DNA from: PALSA-505 sp036495485
GTDB lineage: Bacteria; Actinomycetota; Actinomycetes; Streptosporangiales; Streptosporangiaceae
NCBI GenBank assembly: GCA_036495485.1
Contig: DASXMU010000464.1
Coordinates: 1 to 7,006, forward strand
Direction of reading: 5' to 3'
DNA: 7,006 nucleotides
The number at the start of each line of letters is the position of its first letter. Position 1 is the first letter of the stretch. The position numbers and the translations under genes are program-made. Shown piece after piece: positions 1-4,579 of the stretch. A model generated the notes under the pieces. It saw nothing but the letters and a program-made list of their open reading frames with translations. It had not been told where the DNA came from and did no database searches.

Positions 1-360
1 CGCAGCCTGACCCGTCAGAAGCATTTCGCGGCCCAGTAACCACCAGGTAGCGGGTTGCGCAGAGAGGTCCAGCCCAGACACGCCGATCACCCCACGACCC
101 GGGCAACTCATCAGGTAAGCAGCACGCGTCAGCGGACCCGCACAACCGCAGCAGGCATCCCCCAGCCGCGCCAGCAGGCAACGAGCCACGTCAGATGTTG
201 GCAGCCACCCCAAGCCATCCCGGCCACGTGCCCGGCGGGGCGATCAGGGCTGACCTGGAATGGGATCACGAACTCCAGCAGGTAGAACCCCTAGTCAAGA
301 AGATCCCGGCAACCCGGCAGACCTTCCTCAGCACCGCATCCAACGGGCCAGCGGCCCAGA
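1..360. other. Intergenic or unassigned left edge, no supported gene
   Basis: I see no convincing coding region here. Plus-strand reading frames are short, Arg/Thr/Gln/Pro-rich and lack a ribosome binding site. On the minus strand one frame stays open from about 294 to the left edge. Its last part reads like protein (ATWWLLGREMLLTGQAA), but the rest is Cys/Gly/Arg-rich and has no recognisable domain. It could be the remnant or beginning of a gene continuing to the left. A plus-strand frame ending at 39 (SLTRQKHFAAQ, then TAA) could equally be the tail of a gene entering from the left. Neither can be assigned. No tRNA-like cloverleaf was found. Confidence 0.5.
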
Positions 361-408
361 TTAGAGGGCTCCGGGGGACGCCTGGCAAGCACTGCGAGCC
401 TACGGCGA

Positions 409-425
409 GGGGGTTGAAGACCCCC
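409..425 (-). terminator. G-rich hairpin, possible end of the small RNA
   Basis: On the minus strand GGGGGT and ACCCCC form a perfect 6-bp stem around a 5-nt loop (CUUCA), 10 nt after the third C-loop hairpin. No U tract follows, which is common for actinobacterial terminators. The same G run could instead pair with the CCCCCG loops upstream, so it may have a structural role. The true 3' end may lie further left: another CCCCCG sits near 372-378, in the loop of a weaker 5-bp stem (400-396 with 371-367). Confidence 0.4.
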
Positions 426-547
426 GAACATTAAGGCGACGCCGGGTGGCTACGGGGGCAAACCACCCGGCGTCGCAATCATCGGCGTTCCGACGGGGGC
501 CCGGAACGCCGGCAAGTGGTGCTCCGACGGGGGACCAGAGCACCAGA
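409..547 (-). ncRNA. Putative small RNA with three C-loop hairpins (6C-RNA-like)
   Basis: Read on the minus strand, three perfect hairpins follow one another. Hairpin A is 545-517, with an 8-bp stem and 13-nt loop. Hairpin B is 511-483, with a 9-bp stem and 11-nt loop. Hairpin C is 476-436, with a 14-bp stem and 13-nt loop. They are separated by only 5 and 6 nt. The stems are unrelated in sequence, but each loop contains CCCCCGU, so the loops appear constrained while only pairing is kept in the stems. A G-rich hairpin (425-409) follows and could end the transcript. A TTGACA-type promoter lies directly upstream and places the start at about 545-548, the base of hairpin A. The known actinobacterial 6C RNA also has tandem hairpins with C-run loops, but two hairpins and runs of at least six C. 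This may be a divergent member or a different RNA with the same logic. The plus strand could also fold, with ACGGGGG loops, but I see no promoter there. Both ends are estimates. Confidence 0.6.
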
Positions 548-553
548 GCCTAT

Positions 554-583
554 GTTACACGAAGGTCCCCCCATGTGTGTCAA
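554..583 (-). promoter_or_regulatory. Sigma-70-type promoter for the small RNA
   Basis: On the minus strand a perfect TTGACA -35 hexamer (583-578) is followed after 18 bp by TGTAAC (559-554), which matches TATAAT at four of six positions. TAACAT (557-552) is an alternative -10 with 20-bp spacing. Either places transcription initiation about where the first C-loop hairpin begins. A consensus -35 is uncommon in GC-rich actinobacterial DNA, which suggests strong vegetative expression. The spacer contains a run of six G. Confidence 0.55.
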
Positions 584-607
584 GCCCTACGTAAAGCCCA
601 TCTGGCG

Positions 608-649
608 CGGACAGCCGCCGATCTCCGCTCATCGGCCGTTATCTGTCCG
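608..649 (-). terminator. Composite hairpin after the DUF3099 gene
   Basis: An outer 7-bp stem (CGGACAG 608-614 with CTGTCCG 643-649) encloses a 6-bp stem (GCCGAT 617-622 with ATCGGC 631-636) around an 8-nt loop. It begins 31 nt after the DUF3099 stop on the minus strand and lies before the small-RNA promoter. It is therefore well placed to terminate the DUF3099 transcript and insulate the small RNA. No U tract is present. Confidence 0.45.
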
Positions 650-680
650 TTAATGCACTCCAGGCCGTGTCTGCGATCGC

Positions 681-1088
681 TCAATGTGACTTCCGGACAT
701 CGTCACTGAGTGAAGTTGAAGTCTCGGCTCCAGCGCCTGGGCCGGTGGCTGAACGTGACTGCCCACCGGGGATCTCAGAAGGACCCGAGAAGCGGTCCGG
801 CAGGTTCGGCTCATAAGGCTGGAACCCACGGGTGCTACTAGGCTCACGCCCGCCATTCGCGAATACCACCGCAAAATAGGGTATAACGATTGCACCTACC
901 GCGGGGATCGCCGACACCCAGCCGGTATGCGCGACGAACAGGATGATGGCGAGCACGAAGCACAGAACGCGGATTCCCATCATCAGCAGGTAGCGCCGCT
1001 CACGGTATGCGATGTCCTCCGAGAGTGGCCGCTTCGCCTCCGTAACCAGCGAGACGTCCTGCCGACGCGTCCTGTGCACTACTCTCAC
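681..1088 (-). CDS. DUF3099 family two-helix membrane protein
   Basis: This is a small membrane protein of unknown function, about 135 aa from the chosen start. The core (SLVTEAKRPLSEDIAYRERRY, from about residue 13) runs into two hydrophobic helices at about 38-54 and 58-78. A PYFAVVFANGGRE stretch closes the second helix. This layout matches the actinobacterial DUF3099 family as I know it. The C-terminal 50 residues are Gly/Ser/Pro-rich and probably disordered. The start is uncertain. I chose GTG at 1088 because a TACCGT -10 element ends 6 nt upstream, the leaderless layout common in actinobacteria. GTG at 1079, with GGAGA upstream, is a close alternative. An ATG at 1172 overlaps the oxidase stop codon (ATGA), but it would translate an AT-rich palindrome as KFFWW with A/T-ending codons and has no good ribosome binding site. 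A terminator-like hairpin follows. Confidence 0.75.
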   Translation of the reverse strand: MRVVHRTRRQDVSLVTEAKRPLSEDIAYRERRYLLMMGIRVLCFVLAIILFVAHTGWVSAIPAVGAIVIPYFAVVFANGGREPSSTRGFQPYEPNLPDRFSGPSEIPGGQSRSATGPGAGAETSTSLSDDVRKSH

Positions 1089-1094
1089 ATCTCC

Positions 1095-1123
1095 ACGGTA
1101 TGCCCGGTAACGGACAGCGTCCA
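1095..1123 (-). promoter_or_regulatory. Possible promoter of the DUF3099 gene
   Basis: On the minus strand TGGACG (1123-1118, four of six matches to TTGACA) and TACCGT (1100-1095, fitting the actinobacterial TANNNT -10) are 17 bp apart. The -10 ends 6 nt before the GTG at 1088. Initiation would therefore fall at about that codon and give a leaderless mRNA. It is read from motifs alone. Confidence 0.4.
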
Positions 1124-1145
1124 CGCCGGGGCAGCCCGCTGACCA

Positions 1146-1162
1146 CCAGAAAAATTTTCTGG
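1146..1162. promoter_or_regulatory. 17-bp AT-rich inverted repeat, possible operator
   Basis: CCAGAAAAATTTTCTGG has perfect 8-bp arms around a single central A. It lies 6 bp beyond the oxidase stop codon and just upstream of the putative DUF3099 promoter. With only a one-base centre it is a poor RNA hairpin but a typical shape for a dimeric repressor site. It stands out from the GC-rich surroundings. Control of the DUF3099 gene is the likeliest role, by position only. Confidence 0.4.
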
Positions 1163-1168
1163 ACTGTC

Positions 1169-2344
1169 TCATTTGGCGACCAGCCCCGGCAGCTCTGCCA
1201 CCTCAGCCGTCCCACTGAGCGCCATGGCATGGGCGAGCTCGCCGGTCAGCCCGGTCAGCAGGTCGCTGACGCCACGCGTACCGCCGGCCGCCAGCGCCCA
1301 CAGCACCGGACGGCCGACGAATACCGCCCGCGCCCCCAGCGCGAGCGCCGCGAGCACATCGCCGCCGCTCCGCAGGCCGCCGTCTACGTAAACTTCGCAC
1401 CCCGCCCCCGTTACCTCCGGTAGCCCGGATGCGCCGGCTGCTGCGCCTGGCCCAGCCGCCCGCACTGGTGCCGCATGTCCAGCCGCCCTAGCTACCCGCA
1501 TGTGCCCGCCCGCGACGGCTCGTCCGCTGAGCTCTGCCTGCCCGATGCCGAGCGCTGCCAGCACGGCGGGCAATGCGTCAGCCGTCGGCACAGCACCATC
1601 GAGCTGCCGCCCGCCGTGATTGGAGACGATCACCCCTGCCGCCCCCTGACTGGCGCAGGCGAGCGCGTCGTCGGGCCGCAGCACGCCCTTGACGATGACC
1701 GGCAGCCCGCCGCTGACCTCACCGAGCCAGCCGATGTCGTCGAAGGTCAGATCCGCTGCCTGTTCGGCGTCATCCTGATTGGGTAGAGATCCGATGTTTG
1801 CCAAGAAATCTTGGCCGTCGATGAACCGGCCGCCCCGGTCCCGGCGCTTCCTTCCGACCACGGGAGTGTCGCCGGTGAGCACGACGGCCGACGCCCCAGC
1901 AGTGGCTGCCCGCCGGACCAGTCCGGCGGTGAGCTTCCGGTCGCGCATGACGTACGCCTGGAACCACCACATGCCGCCCGCAGCGGCCAGCACAGCGGCG
2001 ACGTCCTCAATCCGGCGGGAACTCCGCGTCGACAGCACGTACAGCGCACCAGCCCGGGCCGCGCCGCTGGCCGTTGCGACCTCCCCGTCCTGGTGCACCA
2101 TCCGGTGGGCGGCGGTCGGCGCCACACCGATAGGCGTCGCGAGCGGGCTGCCCAGCACCTCCACGCTGGTGTCCACCGAGGCGACATCGCGCAGCACCCG
2201 GGGGAGCAGCCGCACCTGCCGCCAGGCCTGCGCGTTGGCGCGCAGCGTCCGTTCCTGGCCCGAGCCGCCTGCGATGAAGTCGTACACCTCGGGGTGCAGC
2301 AGCCCGCGCGCCTCCCGCTCCAGCCCCTGTGCGTCCACGCCCAT
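1169..2344 (-). CDS. FMN-dependent alpha-hydroxy-acid oxidase/dehydrogenase
   Basis: This 391-aa cytosolic flavoenzyme belongs to the glycolate oxidase / lactate dehydrogenase / 4-hydroxymandelate oxidase TIM-barrel family, which oxidises L-2-hydroxy acids to 2-oxo acids through FMN. Visible signatures are YDFIAGGSGQERT (Tyr21), GVAPTAAHRMVHQDGE (about 73-88), FQAYVMRDR (Tyr131), LTGDTPVVGRKRRD (Asp159), IVKGV (Lys219), and the active-site SNHGGRQLDG with catalytic His243 and Arg246. The phosphate-binding VDGGLRSGGDVL (320-331) and VFVGRP (341-346) follow. The N-terminal motifs resemble 4-hydroxymandelate oxidases most, but no hydroxyphenylglycine genes are visible, so the substrate is unknown. 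An Ala/Gly/Arg-rich insert of about 45-50 residues (266-315) separates the helix after the active-site loop from the next strand. The ATG at 2344 has an AGAGGAGG Shine-Dalgarno 8 nt upstream and family-like N-terminal length. The frame stays open upstream to 2644, but that part is antisense to the dodecin. The gene is divergent from the dodecin. Confidence 0.9.
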   Translation of the reverse strand: MGVDAQGLEREARGLLHPEVYDFIAGGSGQERTLRANAQAWRQVRLLPRVLRDVASVDTSVEVLGSPLATPIGVAPTAAHRMVHQDGEVATASGAARAGALYVLSTRSSRRIEDVAAVLAAAGGMWWFQAYVMRDRKLTAGLVRRAATAGASAVVLTGDTPVVGRKRRDRGGRFIDGQDFLANIGSLPNQDDAEQAADLTFDDIGWLGEVSGGLPVIVKGVLRPDDALACASQGAAGVIVSNHGGRQLDGAVPTADALPAVLAALGIGQAELSGRAVAGGHMRVARAAGHAAPVRAAGPGAAAGASGLPEVTGAGCEVYVDGGLRSGGDVLAALALGARAVFVGRPVLWALAAGGTRGVSDLLTGLTGELAHAMALSGTAEVAELPGLVAK

Positions 2345-2352
2345 CCGGCCAT

Positions 2353-2360
2353 CCTCCTCT
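2353..2360 (-). promoter_or_regulatory. Ribosome binding site fixing the oxidase start
   Basis: On the minus strand AGAGGAGG ends 8 nt before the ATG at 2344. This near-perfect Shine-Dalgarno sequence supports that start over any codon in the upstream extension of the frame. Confidence 0.7.
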
Positions 2361-2373
2361 TCGGCCGCACTTT

Positions 2374-2424
2374 CCCTCACCACCCATGGCGTGCGGCTCC
2401 CCTCACCCACCCACGGAGTGCGGC
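2374..2424. repeat. Imperfect tandem repeat of about 25 bp in divergent promoter region
   Basis: Copy 1 (2374-2397) and copy 2 (2400-2424) both begin CCCTCACC and end GTGCGGC. They differ by one single-base gap and two substitutions (CACCCATGGC versus CACCCACGGA in the middle). The pair lies between the start codons of the oxidase (2344, minus) and dodecin (2477, plus). Direct repeats about 26 bp apart in a divergent promoter suggest a two-site binding platform for a regulator shared by both genes. A recent small duplication without function cannot be excluded. Confidence 0.55.
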
Positions 2425-2431
2425 GGACGGG

Positions 2432-2437
2432 TATCGT
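2432..2437 (+). promoter_or_regulatory. Possible -10 element of the dodecin gene
   Basis: TATCGT fits the actinobacterial TANNNT -10 pattern and would give a leader of roughly 33 nt before the dodecin ATG. No recognisable -35 is present at the right distance. That region overlaps the end of the tandem repeat, as might be expected if a regulator acts there. Weak evidence. Confidence 0.3.
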
Positions 2438-2476
2438 ACGCCACCGCTGGACATCAACACGTGGGAGGACAGACAG

Positions 2477-2689
2477 ATGGCAGATCGCACCTACCGGGTC
2501 ACCGAGATCGTCGGCACTTCGCCGGATGGCATCGAGACAGCCGCCAGGAACGCGCTGCGCCGCGCCGGCCAGACCCTGAGGCACCTGGACTGGTTCGAGA
2601 TCACCCAGGTTCGCGGCCAGATCGTGGACGGCGAGATCGCCCACTTCCAGGTTGGGCTCAAGGTCGGCTTCCGCCTCGAGGACAGCTAA
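2477..2689 (+). CDS. Dodecin family flavin-binding protein
   Basis: This 70-aa protein matches the dodecin family along its whole length. Dodecins form hollow dodecamers that bind and buffer flavins (FMN or riboflavin), and in some species CoA. The pattern is YRVTEIVGTSPDGIE, a single helix (TAARNALRRAGQTL), LDWFEITQVRGQIVDG, then HFQVGLKVGFRLE. This gives the characteristic strand-helix-strand-strand fold. Trp39 and Gln58 are at the positions that stack on and hydrogen-bond the isoalloxazine rings in characterised dodecins. The ATG is preceded by GGGAGG with 8-nt spacing. It is the only convincing plus-strand gene in the window. It is divergent from the FMN-dependent oxidase and convergent with the DUF222 gene. 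A role in buffering FMN for the neighbouring flavoenzyme fits, but it is inference from position. Confidence 0.92.
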   Translation: MADRTYRVTEIVGTSPDGIETAARNALRRAGQTLRHLDWFEITQVRGQIVDGEIAHFQVGLKVGFRLEDS

Positions 2690-2706
2690 CCGACGGGCCG
2701 CTGAGA

Positions 2707-2730
2707 CAGCTAGCCGGGGCCCGCTGGCTG
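2707..2730 (+). terminator. Hairpin between dodecin and DUF222 genes
   Basis: CAGCTAGC (2707-2714) pairs with GCTGGCTG (2723-2730) in an 8-bp stem with one G-U wobble around an 8-nt GC-rich loop. It starts 17 nt after the dodecin stop. On the minus strand the wobble becomes an A-C mismatch, so the hairpin is better formed in the dodecin transcript. No U tract follows. Confidence 0.45.
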
Positions 2731-2737
2731 GGGCGCG

Positions 2738-4261
2738 CTACGGGTATGGAGCAATCGGTTCAGTGGTGATGGTGATCTTCCATCCACCTGCCGAGACCGG
2801 CCGGGCACGGACGTTGCCGCCCCAGCCCATGGCCCGGCCGTCCTGGTTGGTCACAATCACGCCCCACCGGGTGTCGCGATTGGTGGCCATCGCATCGGCC
2901 AGGCGCCGGGCGGTATCGGCATGCACCGGCCCGAACCCAGCCACCTCACCCGGCTGGTCCGCCAGACCCAGCAGCGTCTTCAACGGAACGGTCAGGTTGA
3001 CCTCGCCCATCAGCGGCGGCAACGGCACACCCGTACCGGCACCAGGTGGGCGCAGTCCAGCCGGCGGCAACCCGCCTGGCGGCAACCCGCCCGGCCGGCC
3101 ATGAGCTCCAGGCTCCTCGCCGGACGCGGCGTGCTCAGCGCGCACAGGTGAGTCGGCGGGCACAGGTGAGCCGGCGGGCAGCAGGCTCAGCGGTGGGGTG
3201 TCAACGGGCTGGCCCAGCAGCAGCGCCAAGTACACGTGTGCCCGCAGCAGGTCCATCCCACCCTGGGCGCCCTGCTTCTTCCACGACTTCGCGATCGCGC
3301 ACAGCCGTTTGTCCGCCGCCAGCACCTCGGCCGGAGGCAGATACCGCCCCGCCAGCGTGGCCGTCCCCTCGGGCTCGGTCCACCTCTCCACCCGGGCATC
3401 CTTCTGCGACGCCTCCTGGCGCCGCCTGGCTGCGTCCGGGTCGACCGCCAGGATCGCGCGCAGCAGCGCCGCGCGCAGTTCACCCGTGGTCAGCCCAGGC
3501 GCCAGAGGCAGCACAGCAGACTCCACCGCATCGGCGTGCACCCGCTGCAGCGGGCAGATCATCGACACCAGGATCCGCGCTTTCGCCAGGTCAATGCGGC
3601 CCGATTCCAGCGCGGCCGTGATCGCCGGACGGTCGGCCAGGTCCAGCGCCAGGTCCAGCTCGGCCTGGCCTGCCATCCTGGTCAGCGTCAACGCTGTGCC
3701 GACCTCATCGGCGGTGAACTCACTGATCTGGCCCGGGAACTCGCCCGGTCCGGCAGCGGGCGGGGTGCCGTCGGCGGGACGGCGACGGGCGAGCTCGGCG
3801 ACCAGGGCCAGCTCCCGTGCCGACGCCCACGACGCCAGCCGGCGCCACGCCCGCACCGCCCCGATCAAGCAGTCATCGTCCAAGGTGGCGGCCCGCTCAC
3901 AGGCGTCATTGGCGAACCCGGCCAGCGTCATCGAGGCAGGGAGCTCATCGAGGATCCCGCCTTGGGCAAACCCCCGCCCCGGACCTTCCCCGGTCAGCAT
4001 TCCAGCCGGCCACGGCGACACGCCGGAACCCGGATAGCTCAACGGCCAGGCCACCGGCACCGGCGCGGGCTGCGGCGGTGTGGCCTCCAGCAGGTCGTCC
4101 AGCTCCTGATCGGTCAGCTCTAGCAGCTCGGCCGGCGGATCCGTGTCAGGATCCAGCCAGCCATAGATCTGCTCCTCGTCAGGCGGGATGTCCGCATCGG
4201 TGAGCGAGGCCTCCCAGGCCGCCAGGATCTCCTCCTGCGACTCCGGCTCACCCTCAGGCAC
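2738..4261 (-). CDS. DUF222 (13E12-type) protein lacking the HNH nuclease domain
   Basis: This 507-aa protein belongs to the actinobacterial DUF222 family, whose members usually end in an HNH endonuclease domain. Residues 1-60 are acidic. The DUF222 core runs from about 110 to 350, with segments such as LIGAVRAWRRLASWASARELALVAELARRRP, GRIDLAKARIL and AHVYLALLLG. A Gly/Pro-rich linker (about 355-415) contains the repeated unit GGLPP. Residues 417-507 (GEVNLTVPLKTLLGL and following, then WGVIVTNQDGRAMGW) match the stretch that normally precedes HNH. The frame then stops at TAG. The usual CDLDH and CxxHH-type motifs are absent, and I find no HNH remnant in the 48 bp before the dodecin stop. Nuclease activity is therefore unlikely. 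The GTG start lies 7 nt after GGTGAG, next to a run of eight G. Function of the family is uncertain. Confidence 0.85.
   Translation of the reverse strand: MPEGEPESQEEILAAWEASLTDADIPPDEEQIYGWLDPDTDPPAELLELTDQELDDLLEATPPQPAPVPVAWPLSYPGSGVSPWPAGMLTGEGPGRGFAQGGILDELPASMTLAGFANDACERAATLDDDCLIGAVRAWRRLASWASARELALVAELARRRPADGTPPAAGPGEFPGQISEFTADEVGTALTLTRMAGQAELDLALDLADRPAITAALESGRIDLAKARILVSMICPLQRVHADAVESAVLPLAPGLTTGELRAALLRAILAVDPDAARRRQEASQKDARVERWTEPEGTATLAGRYLPPAEVLAADKRLCAIAKSWKKQGAQGGMDLLRAHVYLALLLGQPVDTPPLSLLPAGSPVPADSPVRAEHAASGEEPGAHGRPGGLPPGGLPPAGLRPPGAGTGVPLPPLMGEVNLTVPLKTLLGLADQPGEVAGFGPVHADTARRLADAMATNRDTRWGVIVTNQDGRAMGWGGNVRARPVSAGGWKITITTEPIAPYP
3063..3092. repeat. 15-bp tandem repeat (two copies) in the DUF222 gene
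   Basis: GGCGGCAACCCGCCT (3063-3077) is repeated at 3078-3092 with only the last base changed. The unit is a multiple of three and encodes the GGLPP units of the Gly/Pro linker on the minus strand, so copy-number change would leave the frame intact. Confidence 0.7.
3142..3177. repeat. 18-bp tandem repeat (two copies) in the DUF222 gene
   Basis: GCACAGGTGAGTCGGCGG (3142-3159) is followed directly by a copy (3160-3177) with one T-to-C change. It is in frame and encodes the SPVPAD/SPVRAE part of the linker. Together with the 15-bp repeat it shows that this linker evolves by short in-frame duplications. Confidence 0.7.
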
Positions 4262-4270
4262 GTCCGCTCA

Positions 4271-4278
4271 CCCCCCCC
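4271..4278 (-). promoter_or_regulatory. G8 homopolymer beside the DUF222 ribosome binding site
   Basis: Eight consecutive G on the coding strand run into the GGTGAG that serves the GTG start at 4261. Tract length could change spacing upstream of the Shine-Dalgarno or leader structure. Slippage in such tracts is known to vary expression in other bacteria, but nothing here proves it. Confidence 0.3.
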
Positions 4279-4291
4279 AGAGGGCCAAGTG

Positions 4292-4301
4292 TGTTCGAAC
4301 A
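4292..4301. promoter_or_regulatory. TGTTCGAACA palindrome upstream of the DUF222 gene
   Basis: A perfect 10-bp palindrome lies 30 bp upstream of the DUF222 start. A second TCGAACA half-site follows at 4324-4330. On the minus strand CGAACACACTTGG partly resembles the Gram-positive LexA (SOS) box, with about three mismatches. Some mycobacterial 13E12 genes are known LexA targets, so a degenerate SOS box is possible, but the second half-site is poor. Confidence 0.3.
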
Positions 4302-4579
4302 GAAAATCAGGACGTCATCAGACTCGAACACCGTAGCGGCACCCTACGACATTTTCCACCGCGATCGCACCAGCCCAGAAAGCCCCAGGCCAGCCACCCC
4401 GGGAGAACCTTCAATCGCGCCCCAGGCCTTAGCGCGCCCCCAGCCTCCAGCGCGCCGTCAAGTCTCCCGGCCGCAGCGGTTCGCGGAAAATTGGTGATCC
4501 CCCGCCATGGCCAGCGTTTGACCGATGGGTTCGCTGGGCACCGTCCGGCGATTTTCTTTCTTTCGGAAATCTTTGGATT

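Larger units (their letters stand above)
4262..4579. other. Intergenic region between DUF222 and F420-type oxidoreductase genes
   Basis: No coding frame is convincing here. It contains the G8 tract and palindrome described separately. A TCGAACA direct repeat occurs at 4295-4301 and 4324-4330. CCAGCG/CGCTGG forms a 6-bp inverted repeat (4511-4516 and 4532-4537). GAAATC/GATTTC (4566-4571 and 4576-4581) overlaps the oxidoreductase stop codon. The last two could form weak terminators for the oxidoreductase operon. The stretch around 4551-4580 is notably AT-rich (TTTTCTTTCTTTCGG) for this genome. Confidence 0.5.

Noticed and set aside
1..294. Minus-strand open frame of 98 codons running off the left edge, ending GREMLLTGQAA
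   Set aside because: The last 20 residues look protein-like and faintly recall acyl-CoA hydratase wording. The upstream part is Cys/Gly/Arg-rich with no domain or clear start, and a full-length family member would need to begin inside the small-RNA locus.
436..545. Treating the three hairpins as a CRISPR-like or mobile palindromic repeat array
   Set aside because: The stem sequences are unrelated and only the loops match, so there is no repeat unit or spacer pattern.
673..680. GCGATCGC palindrome (also near 3292 and 4361)
   Set aside because: This octamer is easily produced in GC-rich DNA. The copies have no consistent relation to genes here, one lying inside DUF222 coding sequence.
2345..2644. 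N-terminal extension of the oxidase frame
   Set aside because: It is antisense to the dodecin and translates the promoter repeats. The ATG at 2344 has a strong ribosome binding site and a family-like N-terminus.
1811..2689. Long plus-strand frame (292 codons) ending with the dodecin
   Set aside because: Only the last 70 codons match dodecin and follow a Shine-Dalgarno. The rest is antisense to the oxidase and is a high-GC shadow frame.
3236..4123. Long plus-strand frames opposite the DUF222 gene (e.g. 295 codons)
   Set aside because: Arg/Gln/Pro/Ala-rich shadow of a well-supported gene, without motifs.
4431..4456. Repeated GCGCGCC in the intergenic region
   Set aside because: Short and GC-only, expected by composition; a weak hairpin at most.
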